Below are positions 1 through 9,243 of a stretch of 64,000 bases of DNA, in pieces; within the stretch, counting starts at the first letter, position 1, and every line of letters starts with the position of its first letter. The notes under the pieces are model-generated. The model was not told the origin of the DNA and did no database searches. It was given only the letters and a program-made list of their open reading frames with translations. The translations under genes and the position numbers were made by a program. This DNA is from Nitrosospira sp. Nsp14 (lineage in GTDB: Bacteria > Pseudomonadota > Gammaproteobacteria > Burkholderiales > Nitrosomonadaceae), in the NCBI RefSeq assembly GCF_900113575.1, contig NZ_FOPV01000019.1:1-64000 (forward strand). Direction: 5' to 3'.

Positions 1-66
1 TGCGCTCGCGCTCAACAGCGCGCCACATGCCAGCGTAACCACCCTCAGCCAAGGCTTAAATGCCAT
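1..66 (-). CDS. 5' end of a secreted protein gene, cut by the window edge
   Basis: Only the first 22 codons are inside the window, beginning at an ATG at 66 with an AGGAG-type ribosome binding site about 8 bases upstream. They encode MAFKPWLRVVTLACGALL followed by SASA, a short basic N-terminus, a hydrophobic core and an Ala-X-Ala-like end, as in a Sec signal peptide. The Cys at residue 14 lies inside the hydrophobic core rather than after a good lipobox, so a lipoprotein is less likely. The mature protein is outside the window and its function cannot be said. Confidence 0.6.
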   Translation of the reverse strand, partial: MAFKPWLRVVTLACGALLSASA

Positions 67-377
67 CTCTTCTCTCCTATCTTCCGTAGTAATTTTTTAT
101 TCAGATATCAAAACTAACTTGCCGACCGCGTGTCTTATTACTGCCCTTATTGCTGCTTATAGGACACCGCCCGCACGTCATCCCTATTTCAATATCCGGT
201 CTTATCCGATAAATCCCCAGGGCAATCCCAGGCTACTCTAGAACGCCGCATAGCCTAACTCCCATACCTTATTGTGTCAAGAAAATTACAGCGGGAAATA
301 AACAACCCGTTGTTCTCTATAGAAGAGGCGCTAAACTCTTCCAAGCGCGCGCACCGATGGGTCGCGACACGTTGCTG
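67..377. other. Intergenic region without a recognised gene
   Basis: These 311 bases separate the clipped secreted-protein gene from the small membrane-protein gene, both on the minus strand. No reading frame here looks protein-like. The only structure seen is a short AT-rich inverted repeat, AACAAC-CC-GTTGTT at 301-314, about 65 bases past the stop of the membrane-protein gene. On the minus strand it is followed by a T-rich stretch, so it could be a weak terminator. The region should also carry the promoter of the clipped gene. Confidence 0.5.
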
Positions 378-773
378 TTACTTATTCATCGCCAGCCATA
401 ATATAAGACCACACAGAATGGCAATCAACAAAACACAGACGATAAGCAATATCCTTACTCGAACTCGAAAAACATCGATAGCATCGACGATAAGCGCATT
501 TTGCTCAGCAAGCGACTTGATTAACGCGGCCGATGATTTTTGCTCATTGCTCAGTTCAACGATCTTTGCCTCGATAAGTCGTGTACGCTTATTCAGCTTG
601 TCCAGGCTGAGCGTCCCTTCGTCCCCGAACGGGCTCGGCTCTGCCGAAAATCCGCTGCTATCCGTCTTTACGGCAGAAAAAAGCTGCTTCGCTGCCCTGA
701 CAATATGCGGCGCGGATTCCAGTACGCTTCCCCATGGAATTATTTTTAATGCAGTCATCCAGCCAAATGCCAT
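378..773 (-). CDS. Small membrane-anchored protein of unknown function
   Basis: This 131-residue protein matches no family I recognise. From residue 55 to about 95 it is charged and heptad-like (LDKLNKRTRLIEAKIVELSN), which suggests a coiled coil. It is followed by one strongly hydrophobic segment at about 107-128 (ILLIVCVLLIAILCGLILWL) and a short tail, so it is probably a tail-anchored inner-membrane protein. I chose the ATG at 773 because a GGGGG run lies 7 bases upstream; a TTG at 779 is the alternative. It lies 63 bases downstream of mtkB on the same strand and may be co-transcribed with it. That is context, not proof of a link. Confidence 0.6.
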   Translation of the reverse strand: MAFGWMTALKIIPWGSVLESAPHIVRAAKQLFSAVKTDSSGFSAEPSPFGDEGTLSLDKLNKRTRLIEAKIVELSNEQKSSAALIKSLAEQNALIVDAIDVFRVRVRILLIVCVLLIAILCGLILWLAMNK

Positions 774-836
774 ACTCAAGCCCCCGCGTTAAAAGCGCAC
801 CTGACAAGCAACTCGGGACATCACCCTCCAAGTACT

Positions 837-1724
837 CTACATCCGGGCTAATACTGCCGCAACTGTGTCTCCAATGGCGGAAGGCGTCGGGGAGATCGTT
901 ACGCCTAGATCTCTTAACGCGGCGACCTTTTCCGCCGCACTTTCACCAGCGGACGAGATAATCGCGCCCGCGTGACCCATACGGCGGCCTTCCGGTGCGG
1001 TCAAACCAGCAATATACGCGACCACCGGCTTGGTCATATGCTCGTTGGCAAAAATGCCGGCTTCTACTTCCTGCGGGCCTCCGATCTCCCCGATCATAAC
1101 CACTACCTTGGTCTCCGGATCGGCTTCGAACCTCTCCAGGATATCACGGTGCGAACTGCCTATAATGGGATCCCCACCGATGCCGACTGAAGTCGAGATT
1201 CCGATGCCCAGTGTCCTCATTTGGTCGGCGGCCTCGTATCCCAGGGTTCCAGAGCGGCCAACAATTCCGACCTCACCCCGAAGGTAGATATGGCCAGGCA
1301 TGATCCCGAGCATTGCCCGCCCTGGGCTAATCGTACCGGCGCAGTTTGGGCCCGTCAGGACCATTCTCCTTTCGATGGGGAACCGGCGTAAAAAGTTCTT
1401 AACCGTCATCATGTCCTGGGTTGGAATACCATCGGTAATCGCGACACAATATTTGATGCCGGCGTCAGCGGCTTCCATAATTGAGTCCGCCGCAAAAGCA
1501 GGAGGCACGAATACAATGCTCGCGTCTGCGCCGACTTGCTCCACGGCCTCTTTAACAGTATTGAATACGGGCAAGCCTAAGTGCCGCTGGCCCCCCTTGC
1601 CAGGAGTCACACCAGCGACCACGTTCGAACCGTAGCTAATCATGTCCTGCGCATGAAAAGTTCCGGTTTTACCGGTAAAACCCTGAACAACGATACGTGT
1701 ACTCTCGTCAATTAAGATTGCCAT
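837..1724 (-). CDS. mtkB: Malate-CoA ligase alpha subunit (succinyl-CoA synthetase alpha family)
   Basis: This is the 295-residue alpha subunit of an ATP-dependent acyl-CoA ligase. Near the N-terminus it has the CoA-binding Rossmann region (VVQGFTGKTGTFHAQ, 13-27). The phosphorylated His is at 251 in GRRMGHAGAI. TGPNCAGTISPG (124-135) is the other conserved loop. The family joins a dicarboxylate to CoA through a phosphohistidine. I call it malate-CoA ligase rather than succinyl-CoA synthetase because the beta subunit next to it resembles Methylobacterium MtkA and a malyl-CoA lyase gene is adjacent. The ATG directly follows the mtkA stop codon, with AAGGA 7 bases upstream inside mtkA, so the two subunits are translationally coupled. 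Substrate choice is inferred. Confidence 0.85.
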   Translation of the reverse strand: MAILIDESTRIVVQGFTGKTGTFHAQDMISYGSNVVAGVTPGKGGQRHLGLPVFNTVKEAVEQVGADASIVFVPPAFAADSIMEAADAGIKYCVAITDGIPTQDMMTVKNFLRRFPIERRMVLTGPNCAGTISPGRAMLGIMPGHIYLRGEVGIVGRSGTLGYEAADQMRTLGIGISTSVGIGGDPIIGSSHRDILERFEADPETKVVVMIGEIGGPQEVEAGIFANEHMTKPVVAYIAGLTAPEGRRMGHAGAIISSAGESAAEKVAALRDLGVTISPTPSAIGDTVAAVLARM

Positions 1725-2915
1725 CTATTTTCCTTCGCGCTCTTTCGCAACCACTTCGTTACGAGCCTGAACCACTTTCTCGGCCGCTTCGGCCAATGTT
1801 CCCGCCGTAATGATCGGCAGTCCGCTTTCCGCAATGATGCGCTGACCCTCCGCAACGTTTGTGCCCGACAACCGCACCACCAGCGGCACCTTCATCTCGA
1901 TATTTTTCACCGCATGCACGACGCCTTCGGCGATCCAGTCACAACGGTTTATCCCCGCAAATATATTGACCAGCATCGCTTTGACGCCCTTATCAGCCAA
2001 AACCAGGCGAAATGCTTTCTCCGTACGCTCCGCAGACGCACCGCCTCCAACATCCAGAAAGTTCGCTGGTTCGCCGCCTGCCAGTTTAATCATATCCATG
2101 GTTGCCATGGCTAAACCGGCACCATTGATCATGCAACCGATGTCACCGTTCAGGCCAATGTAGCTCAAGCCGTGGTCAGCAGCAGCGACTTCCCTCGGAT
2201 CCCCTTGGGTTTTATCCCGCAACTCGGCGATTTCATGGCGCCGGAACAAGGCGTTGTCATCAAAGCTCATTTTTGCATCAAGCGCGATGAGCTCGCCGGT
2301 CGCGGTGACCACCAGCGGGTTAATTTCCAGCATATTCGCATCAAAATCACGCATGGCACGGTAACAGCCTCGGATGGTTTTAACCGCATGACTCAATTGT
2401 GTCGATTCCAACCCCAAGGAAAAAGCCATCTCCCTTGCCTGGAAGTCCTGGAGGCCGACGGCGGGTTCAACAAAAATCTTTTTGATTGCATCCGGATTTG
2501 TTTGGGCCAATTCCTCGATTTCCATACCACCCTCGGAAGATCCCACCATGACTATGCGTTCGGAGCTGCGATCAATTAGAAAACAGAGATACATTTCTTT
2601 CGCGATTTGCGTCCCGGCTTCCACATACGCGCGTGAACAAACCTTGCCCATTGGCCCTGTTTGGCGTGTAACCAGATTTTTTCCGATCAATTCTTCTGCA
2701 GCCGCCTTTATCTCATCATGCGACTTACATACCTTGATGCCACCGGCTTTACCGCGCGATCCGGAATGAATTTGCGCTTTTACCACCCAGACATTTCCGT
2801 CGATTTCCCGCGCCCGCTGCACGCTTTCCTCGGGACTGTAAGCCAGTCCTCCTTCCGCGATCTTAACGCCATATTTCGTCAAAATCTCTTTTGCCTGATA
2901 CTCGTGAATATCCAA
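1725..2915 (-). CDS. mtkA: Malate-CoA ligase beta subunit (succinyl-CoA synthetase beta family)
   Basis: The 396-residue protein begins with [12 protein letters not shown], typical of the SucC family. It has an ATP-grasp domain in the first 230 residues, including [17 protein letters not shown] and MLEINPLVV. The C-terminal CoA-ligase domain carries the loop LDVGGGAS and [17 protein letters not shown]. Several stretches ([46 protein letters not shown]) are, from memory, nearly identical to Methylobacterium malate thiokinase beta subunit. Together with MtkB it should make malyl-CoA from malate, CoA and ATP. The gene has its own upstream gap of about 135 bases after the mcl terminator, so it probably has its own promoter. 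Succinate could be an additional substrate. Confidence 0.85.
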   Translation of the reverse strand: MDIHEYQAKEILTKYGVKIAEGGLAYSPEESVQRAREIDGNVWVVKAQIHSGSRGKAGGIKVCKSHDEIKAAAEELIGKNLVTRQTGPMGKVCSRAYVEAGTQIAKEMYLCFLIDRSSERIVMVGSSEGGMEIEELAQTNPDAIKKIFVEPAVGLQDFQAREMAFSLGLESTQLSHAVKTIRGCYRAMRDFDANMLEINPLVVTATGELIALDAKMSFDDNALFRRHEIAELRDKTQGDPREVAAADHGLSYIGLNGDIGCMINGAGLAMATMDMIKLAGGEPANFLDVGGGASAERTEKAFRLVLADKGVKAMLVNIFAGINRCDWIAEGVVHAVKNIEMKVPLVVRLSGTNVAEGQRIIAESGLPIITAGTLAEAAEKVVQARNEVVAKEREGK

Positions 2916-3050
2916 TGCATCACCTTATTCGTCGTAGATATCAATAATGAAACGAATGTCCAACCCCGGGGGGCGCAACTGATCCCGAGCAAAGACTTAG
3001 TGCTCCTCCGGCCTTCTCAATAACGGACTGACTCCGGTCGTTGATGAGAT

Positions 3051-3078
3051 AAAAAGAAAAGCCGCTTAAAAAGCGGCT
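3051..3078 (-). terminator. Rho-independent terminator after mcl
   Basis: Read on the minus strand this is a perfect 8-bp stem AGCCGCTT/AAGCGGCT with a TTT loop (stem 3060-3078), followed directly by TTTTCTTTTT. It starts 13 bases after the mcl stop codon and should uncouple mcl from mtkA-mtkB. Confidence 0.9.
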
Positions 3079-3090
3079 CTAGATATGGCA

Positions 3091-4038
3091 TCAGCCTCTG
3101 GCGGCGATCGCCTCCGCCATCTCCACCACATTATTTGCCATCCGTGCAGAAGCAGCATCGATCAGACGGCCATCCAGCGCAGCTGCGCCTTTACCCTGAG
3201 CGGCTGCTTCCTTTAACGCAGCCAGAATGCGCTGCGCCTTTTCGACCTCGGCGGCGGGCGGTGAAAAAACCTCGTTGGCAAGGGAAATCTGCGAGGGATG
3301 TATAGCCCATTTTCCCTCACAACCCAGGGCCGCGGCCCTTTTGGCTGCCAGCTTATAGCCCTCTGGATCTTTGATATCCCCAAACGGGCCATCAATGGGG
3401 CGCAATCCATATGCCCGGCACGCCACCGTCATGCGGCTGATGGCATGATGCCATTGATCCCCAGGATAGTCGGGGTTGAGGCCGCCGATATTCGTTGTTC
3501 GGGCACGGTTGCTCGCGGCGTAGTCAGCCACGCCAAAATGCAGCGCTTCCAGGCGACCACGTGCGCCACTGCGCGCGATATCTTCTACATTCGCCATCCC
3601 CAGGGCGGTCTCGATCAATGCCTCGATACCTATCCGGTTCTTGAGTCCTTGCTGCATCTCCAACTGACTGAGCATGGCCTCTACCATATATACATCCGCG
3701 TAAACGCCGACTTTCGGAATCAACAAGGTATCGATCCGGTCGCCCGCCTGCTCAACCAGATCCACCACGTCACGTACCATGAATTGCGTATCCAGGCCGT
3801 TTATGCGCACCGAGATGGTTACACCGTGAGCTCTCCAGTCCAGGTCGTTGAGGGCTTGAATAACATTCCGGCGTGCCGAAAGTTTGTCGTCCGGAGCAAC
3901 CGCATCCTCAAGATCAAGAAAGACAAAGTCTGCGCCGCTTTTCATCGCCTTTTCAAACATGCCCGGGTTTGAACCGGGAACAGCTAATTCACAGCGCTGC
4001 ACGCGCACGACGGCAGCTTCATATAACGTATGGCTCAT
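3091..4038 (-). CDS. mcl: L-malyl-CoA lyase (HpcH/HpaI, CitE-like superfamily)
   Basis: The 315-residue protein belongs to the CitE/malyl-CoA lyase group of TIM-barrel lyases. Visible signatures are RCELAVPGSNPGMFEKA (15-31), the metal-binding FLDLEDAVAPDD (40-51), IEALIETALGMANVE (138-152) and GVADYAASNRART (169-181). These match Methylobacterium malyl-CoA lyase closely from memory. The enzyme would reversibly cleave malyl-CoA to glyoxylate and acetyl-CoA. With MtkAB, malate can be split into two C2 units. A GGA motif lies 8 bases before the ATG. The gene is read in the same direction as mtkAB but ends in its own terminator. Citramalyl-CoA or methylmalyl-CoA could be alternative substrates. 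Confidence 0.88.
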   Translation of the reverse strand: MSHTLYEAAVVRVQRCELAVPGSNPGMFEKAMKSGADFVFLDLEDAVAPDDKLSARRNVIQALNDLDWRAHGVTISVRINGLDTQFMVRDVVDLVEQAGDRIDTLLIPKVGVYADVYMVEAMLSQLEMQQGLKNRIGIEALIETALGMANVEDIARSGARGRLEALHFGVADYAASNRARTTNIGGLNPDYPGDQWHHAISRMTVACRAYGLRPIDGPFGDIKDPEGYKLAAKRAAALGCEGKWAIHPSQISLANEVFSPPAAEVEKAQRILAALKEAAAQGKGAAALDGRLIDAASARMANNVVEMAEAIAARG

Positions 4039-4315
4039 TTATTTATTCCGATGGAATTAACTAAAAATTGGCGGGATGATGAAAAAAAGATGGGGATGGC
4101 CGACTCTTCCCGGCATGAGTGAAAAAGGAGACCCCTCTGGCCTGTTCTTTTTTTGTTTATTATCAATAAGGCCCTATTTTACTTTTGATGGAGGGAATGT
4201 TCAATTCATACTTTCACTAAGTAAGCATACAAACAATCGTCAACACGTGCGGCTGCGGCTTCGCGCCTTACTTACGCAACGTGATTCGCAATATCCCCAA
4301 TGAATATGAAACTTT

Positions 4316-5332
4316 TCACCGTGCCGCCTTTGGTGGCGCATTGGGTACTTTTTGATACTTCGATACTGCGCGATTGTGATCCGCTAAATTGTTGGAAAAA
4401 TGAGATTGACCATTTCCCCTTGCAACAAAATAGAGCGCGTCCGTCTTCGCAGGATTGAGCGCGGCCTGGATGGAGGCCAAACCCGGCAGCGCAATCGGAG
4501 TGGGGGGCAGACCACGACGCGTATAGGTGTTGTATGCCTGATCAGTTAGAAGATCTTTCTTACGCAGGTTTCCATCAAATCTGTCGCCCATGCCATAAAT
4601 AACCGTGGGATCAGTTTGCAGCAGCATGTTGAACCGCAACCGATTAACGAATACTGCCGCCACCATTCCACGGTCGTTCTCTCTGCCGGTTTCCTTTTCA
4701 ACGATCGAAGCAAGTATCAAAGCCTGGTACGGGTTTTTCAGCGGCAGATCAGGCTCCCGTTCGCCCCATGCGGTATTGAGATGATTTCGCATCACCTTAT
4801 ACGCTCGCTTCAAAATTGCGGTATCGCTACTACCCCGGGCAAAAAAATAGGTGTCCGGGAAAAATAAACCTTCTGCTGCTGTTTCGGTAGCGCCGATCAG
4901 CTGGAGAATTTCGCTGCTACTCAGATTGACCGTATCATGCCGTAGCGCTGGGTGCTCATCCAGCGTCTGCCGAAGCTGGGAAAAGGTCCAGCCTTCTATA
5001 AATTTTATCTCGCTCTGGCTGATATCACCCTTGGTGATCCGATTCAGCAGCTCGAGCGGTGTAATGGGCTCGGCAAACTCGTAGTCACCCGCCTTAACAG
5101 AGGATGCCAGCCCTTTCATCCGCGATAACAGAATGAAAAGGCGCGCGTCATCCAGCACTCCCGCGTCCGTTAATTGATTTGCAACGCTGGTCAAGCTACT
5201 GCCCTGCTTGATGGAAAATTCGTAGGGGACAACTGGCAGCTGAACGGGAGCGTTGAGCTGATAGGTAATCCATCCGGCAGCGAGCAACCCCCCCGCCAGC
5301 AGGAAGATGATCAGGCGTTTTAGTGTACACAT
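4316..5332 (-). CDS. mltG: Endolytic murein transglycosylase
   Basis: The 338-residue protein has an N-terminal membrane anchor (about residues 4-24), a LysM-like region and a YceG/MltG catalytic domain. The catalytic Glu sits in ILASIVEKETGRENDRG, followed by VFVNRLRFNMLLQTDPTVIYGMG, which matches the E. coli enzyme closely. MltG cuts nascent glycan strands at the inner membrane and is thought to release or terminate them. The ATG at 5332 is preferred; a TTG two codons earlier is possible. In E. coli the order is fabF-pabC-mltG-tmk-holB. Here pabC is absent and no tmk or holB follows, since mcl comes next on the same strand. Confidence 0.92.
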   Translation of the reverse strand: MCTLKRLIIFLLAGGLLAAGWITYQLNAPVQLPVVPYEFSIKQGSSLTSVANQLTDAGVLDDARLFILLSRMKGLASSVKAGDYEFAEPITPLELLNRITKGDISQSEIKFIEGWTFSQLRQTLDEHPALRHDTVNLSSSEILQLIGATETAAEGLFFPDTYFFARGSSDTAILKRAYKVMRNHLNTAWGEREPDLPLKNPYQALILASIVEKETGRENDRGMVAAVFVNRLRFNMLLQTDPTVIYGMGDRFDGNLRKKDLLTDQAYNTYTRRGLPPTPIALPGLASIQAALNPAKTDALYFVARGNGQSHFSNNLADHNRAVSKYQKVPNAPPKAAR

Positions 5333-5338
5333 GGGCAA

Positions 5339-5710
5339 GCCAATTTTATCCCGTCCCGTTTAGGTAGCGCGCCTTCTTTTCCGCGCGCCGCCAGTACAGA
5401 TAACAAAAATAGAGGCAAGCGAATGTTGGGGGGAAAAACCCGGGGAACGGCACGATGCCGAGCTGCGTCTGAAAGATACCTAGGGAAGACGCTCCACCTG
5501 AAGCAGCCCCAGGGGGCGGGCGAGAGAAGTATTTGGACAGTCCCCGGGCGGCCCGCCGCACTTCTGGCGCCCGATTCCGATCAGGAACCGGCCTTGCCGC
5601 TATACATCTTACTATCCGCTACAGTCAGGCGATTCCCATTCGGCTTACCGAGGCCCGGGGGATACGACCATCGGTCGCGCCGGTGATTCAGGAGCTCCAG
5701 CGATAAACGA
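5339..5710. other. Gap between fabF and mltG where pabC often lies
   Basis: About 370 bases without a convincing gene. It is GC-rich, with runs of G and C (gggggg, ccccggg) and several short inverted repeats. It is too short for an intact aminodeoxychorismate lyase gene (about 800 bases), and translated frames show no aminotransferase class IV motif, so I do not call a pabC remnant. Confidence 0.5.
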
Positions 5711-6949
5711 TCAGACTTTACGAAAAATCAGCGTCCCGTTTGTGCCGCCGAAACCAAACGAGTTCGACATCGCCACATCAATTTTCATTTTTCGGGCGTT
5801 ATTTGCCACATAATCCAGGTCACAAAGGGGATCCTGGTGGAAGATGTTGATGGTCGGAGGTGAAATCTGATGATATACAGCAAGAGCGGAAAATATCGCC
5901 TCCACTCCACCTGCGGCCCCCAGCAAATGACCGGTCATTGATTTTGTAGAGTTCACCACCAGTTTTTTTGCATGCTCGCCAAAGCAGCGTTTCACCGCAA
6001 CCGTTTCCGCAATATCCCCCAGCGGCGTCGACGTTCCATGAGCATTAATGTAGTCCACTTCGGTCGCAGGTATCCCAGCGATCTTCAAAGCATTGATCAT
6101 GCAACGTGCAGCGCCCTCCCCATCTTCGCACGGTGCAGTCATGTGATAAGCATCCGCGCTCATGCCAAAGCCGGCTAGTTCAGCATAAATCGTCGCCCCG
6201 CGGCGTTTTGCGTGTTCCATTTCTTCCAGAACGAGAACGCCGGCGCCTTCACCCAGAACGAAGCCATCACGGTCCTGGTCCCAGGGACGACTTGCCGTCA
6301 CAGGATCATCGTTGCGAGTGGACAATGCACGTGCCGCGGCAAAACCGCCAATGGCGAGCGGCGTAACGCATGACTCCGCGCCACCGGCGACCATCACATC
6401 CGCGTCGCCATATTCGATCATGCGAGCCGAATCGCCGACGCAATGGGTGGCCGTGGTACAGGCAGTTACGATGGCGAGATTCGGCCCCTTAAAACCAAAC
6501 ATGATGGATAAATTCCCAGCAATCATATTGATAATCGTGCTGGGAATGAAGAATGGCGAAATTTTGCGCGGACCGCCGGCGTGATATGCGTCGTGCGTAC
6601 CTTCAATCATCGACAACCCGCCGATGCCAGAACCGATATTGACGCCGATCCGCTCGGCATCAAGCCCAGCGTCCGCGATGCCAGCTTCTTTAACCGCCTG
6701 GATCGCCGCAGCCATGCCGTAATGTATAAAGACGTCCATTCGACGCGCGTCTTTTACGGAGAGATAATCGGTAACATCGAAATCTTTCACTTCCCCCGCT
6801 ATTTGGGAAGCAAATGAGGAAGCGTCAAACCGCGTAATTTGCGCTACACCCGATTTTCCAGAAAGAATATTGGCCCATGCATCCGGGACGGCGTTACCCA
6901 CGGGCGATACGATGCCCATCCCGGTGATAACCACCCTACGTTTGGACAA
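5711..6949 (-). CDS. fabF: 3-oxoacyl-[acyl-carrier-protein] synthase II
   Basis: This is a 412-residue thiolase-fold condensing enzyme that elongates fatty acyl-ACP with malonyl-ACP. The catalytic triad is complete: Cys164 in [11 protein letters not shown], His304 in [11 protein letters not shown] and His341 in [12 protein letters not shown]. The FGFGGTN motif near the C-terminus is present. The start appears to be a TTG at 6949, with GGAG five bases upstream. No ATG lies near the conserved N-terminus ([11 protein letters not shown]). It follows acpP by 37 bases, in the same order as in E. coli. Confidence 0.97.
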   Translation of the reverse strand: MSKRRVVITGMGIVSPVGNAVPDAWANILSGKSGVAQITRFDASSFASQIAGEVKDFDVTDYLSVKDARRMDVFIHYGMAAAIQAVKEAGIADAGLDAERIGVNIGSGIGGLSMIEGTHDAYHAGGPRKISPFFIPSTIINMIAGNLSIMFGFKGPNLAIVTACTTATHCVGDSARMIEYGDADVMVAGGAESCVTPLAIGGFAAARALSTRNDDPVTASRPWDQDRDGFVLGEGAGVLVLEEMEHAKRRGATIYAELAGFGMSADAYHMTAPCEDGEGAARCMINALKIAGIPATEVDYINAHGTSTPLGDIAETVAVKRCFGEHAKKLVVNSTKSMTGHLLGAAGGVEAIFSALAVYHQISPPTINIFHQDPLCDLDYVANNARKMKIDVAMSNSFGFGGTNGTLIFRKV

Positions 6950-6986
6950 GTTGACTCCGATTTCGATATGCGGGAAGCAAGTAGTA

Positions 6987-7223
6987 TTAGTTGGTGTGAG
7001 CGTTGATGTAATCTATGGCTTGTTGAACGGTATTTATTTTCTCCGCTTGTTCGTCGGGAATTTCACATTCAAATTCTTCTTCCAAGGCCATGACCAATTC
7101 GACGGTATCAAGCGAATCCGCACCCAGGTCATCCACGAAAGAAGACTCGCTCTTGACGTCGGCTTCATTCACGCCTAGCTGCTCAGCCACAATTTTTTTT
7201 ATACGCTGTTCTACATTTTCCAT
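6987..7223 (-). CDS. acpP: Acyl carrier protein
   Basis: The 78-residue acidic protein has the phosphopantetheine attachment site Ser37 in [13 protein letters not shown] and the helical pattern of type II ACP. It carries the growing acyl chain between FabD, FabH, FabG and FabF, all encoded around it. A gap of 155 bases separates it from fabG. It may therefore have its own promoter, which would fit the high expression normal for ACP. Confidence 0.98.
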   Translation of the reverse strand: MENVEQRIKKIVAEQLGVNEADVKSESSFVDDLGADSLDTVELVMALEEEFECEIPDEQAEKINTVQQAIDYINAHTN

Positions 7224-7307
7224 CTAGTTACCTCTTCTCCGGTAAGAAAAACGCCGCTATTCTAGCAAGTTTTCCATATTAATAAAATCGCAACACCCGC
7301 CGAGAAC

Positions 7308-7323
7308 AAAAAGCCTCCCGGCT
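7308..7323 (-). terminator. Weak terminator-like hairpin between fabG and acpP
   Basis: On the minus strand AGCC-GGGA-GGCT is followed by TTTTT. The stem is only 4 bp, so it may attenuate rather than stop transcription from fabG into acpP. Confidence 0.3.
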
Positions 7324-7378
7324 CATGGGATGCGCTAGCGCGAGTGCTCGTTAATGTAAGGTATGAAGGGGAAGTCTC

Positions 7379-8119
7379 TCAATCCATGAACATGCCGCCG
7401 TTGACGTGAAGCGTGGCCCCGGTGATATATGCCGCCCCCGGAGAAGCGATAAACGCAACCGCTGAAGCCACATCCTCGGCGTGTCCCAACCTGCCCAGCG
7501 GTATCTGCTGCATAAGATATTCCTGCTGTTTTTCAGTAAGGGAGCGGGTCATGTCGGTTGCTATGAAACCCGGTGCTATGCAATTAACCGTGATGTTGCG
7601 ACTTCCCACCTCGCGCGCCAACGACTTGCTGAAGCCAAAGAGGCCCGCTTTGGCAGCGGCGTAATTGCTTTGTCCAATGTTACCGGTCGCGCCTACGACC
7701 GAGGAAATATTGATGATGCGGCCATAACGGGACCTCATCATTGCCCTCAGTACGGCGCGGCTCAGACGAAACACCGATTTCAGATCAGTCTCCAAAATCT
7801 CGTCCCATTCCTCATCCTTCATCCGAAGCAGCAAGTTGTCGCGGGTAATGCCCGCATTGTTCACCAATATTGCAATATCCCCGAATTCCTCGTTTACCAC
7901 CTTGAGAACGGAGTCCATCTGAACGGCATTATTCACGTTCAGCGTCGCTCCGGTGCCGTTGACGCCGGCTTCCTTCAGGTACTTACCAATGAATTGCGCA
8001 CCCTCTTCCGTGGTGGCTGTGCCGATTACGGTGGCGCCTCTTCTGCCCAATTCGAGTGCAATGGCGTGCCCGATGCCCCGGCTGGCCCCGGTTACAAACG
8101 CTATTTGATTTTCAAGCAT
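7379..8119 (-). CDS. fabG: 3-oxoacyl-[acyl-carrier-protein] reductase
   Basis: This 246-residue short-chain dehydrogenase/reductase uses NADPH to reduce 3-oxoacyl-ACP. It has the cofactor motif TGASRGIG (10-17), NNAG (87-90) and the catalytic residues Ser140, Tyr153 and Lys157 in ISSVVG and SNYAAAKAG. A GGAG lies 4 bases before the ATG. Its place between fabD and acpP, and its length, match E. coli FabG. Confidence 0.97.
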   Translation of the reverse strand: MLENQIAFVTGASRGIGHAIALELGRRGATVIGTATTEEGAQFIGKYLKEAGVNGTGATLNVNNAVQMDSVLKVVNEEFGDIAILVNNAGITRDNLLLRMKDEEWDEILETDLKSVFRLSRAVLRAMMRSRYGRIINISSVVGATGNIGQSNYAAAKAGLFGFSKSLAREVGSRNITVNCIAPGFIATDMTRSLTEKQQEYLMQQIPLGRLGHAEDVASAVAFIASPGAAYITGATLHVNGGMFMD

Positions 8120-8187
8120 TACTCTCCAGTACCTTCAATTAGGATGAATAAAAACCGCCCGTGCACGAAAATTACACAAACGCCCAA

Positions 8188-9147
8188 CTATATCAATATG
8201 TCAGCAGCCTGCCGAAGCGCCGCACTGTCCGCCAGCGCCAAGCTCTGCAAATTTGAGTGTATACGCTTATTTAATCCGGACAGCACCTTGCCCGGCCCGC
8301 ATTCGACTACGTATCCAACGCCAGCGGCGGCTAAAGAACGAATGGTCTCTGTCCAGCGCACCGGACTGAACAGTTGCTTGATCAAGGCGTTTTTTATATC
8401 CAGGGGGTTTTCGTGCGACAGCACGTCTACATTATGCAACAACGGCACCTGCGGCGTTCTTAAGGCTACGAACTCGAGCTGCTGTTGCATTTTCGCCGCG
8501 ACCGCCCCCATCAGGGAGCAATGCGAGGGAATGCTCATTGGCAACATTATTGTGCGTTTTGCGCCTCTGGATTGAGCCAGCTCCATGCCTCGCAGAACCG
8601 CGCCCTTGTGGCCGGCAACCACTACCTGACCAGGCGAATTGAAGTTTGCCGGTTCCAATAACTCGCCGTTGGAAGAATTCGTGATCTCCTCGCACACGGC
8701 CTTCGCCACCTCGTCGTCCAAGCCCAGGATCGCCGCCATCGCCCCCACGTCTTCCGGCACCGCTTGTTGCATTATCTGTGCGCGGAAACGCACTAATGGC
8801 AGCGCATCGGCGAAATCCATCGCACCGGAGGCCACCAATGCGCTATATTCGCCCAAACTGTGACCGGCCAGCAACGCGGGCTGTGGGGCGCCGAGGCTTT
8901 GCCAGGCGCGATATACTGCAATGCCGGCGATCAGCATCAGTGGTTGAGTATTAATCGTCTGGTTGAGTCTATCTGCGGGCCCATTATTCACCAACGCCCA
9001 GAAATCCTCGCCAAGAACGTCAGACCCTTCCATGAACGTTTGGCGTACGATGGGAAAATCGCCATACCCCGTCATCATGCCCAGCGATTGCGATCCTTGA
9101 CCAGGAAAAACACATGCGAATTTCGGATGTTCGGTTGATGTCAGCAT
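8188..9147 (-). CDS. fabD: Malonyl-CoA:acyl-carrier-protein transacylase
   Basis: The 319-residue protein has the FabD N-terminus FACVFPGQGSQSLGM and the nucleophilic Ser97 in AGHSLGEYSALV. The second conserved His is in the IPSHCSLM segment. It moves malonyl groups from CoA to ACP for FabH and FabF. It sits 68 bases upstream of fabG on the same strand. Its length is close to the E. coli enzyme (309 residues). Confidence 0.96.
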   Translation of the reverse strand: MLTSTEHPKFACVFPGQGSQSLGMMTGYGDFPIVRQTFMEGSDVLGEDFWALVNNGPADRLNQTINTQPLMLIAGIAVYRAWQSLGAPQPALLAGHSLGEYSALVASGAMDFADALPLVRFRAQIMQQAVPEDVGAMAAILGLDDEVAKAVCEEITNSSNGELLEPANFNSPGQVVVAGHKGAVLRGMELAQSRGAKRTIMLPMSIPSHCSLMGAVAAKMQQQLEFVALRTPQVPLLHNVDVLSHENPLDIKNALIKQLFSPVRWTETIRSLAAAGVGYVVECGPGKVLSGLNKRIHSNLQSLALADSAALRQAADILI

Positions 9148-9243
9148 ATTAAGCGAGACGAACCTTTGGTGATTAGCACAACTGAGGCTTCAACCCCGAG
9201 GATAGAGAGGCGTGCGGCACCGCTAACGCGAATGATTTCAAGG

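Noticed and set aside
837-2915. Naming the pair sucC/sucD
   Set aside because: Closest remembered match is malate thiokinase and a malyl-CoA lyase gene is adjacent. Substrate testing would settle it.
7481-8575. A 364-codon frame antisense to fabG and fabD
   Set aside because: It overlaps two well-supported genes, shows no domain pattern, and is explained by codon bias of the minus-strand genes.
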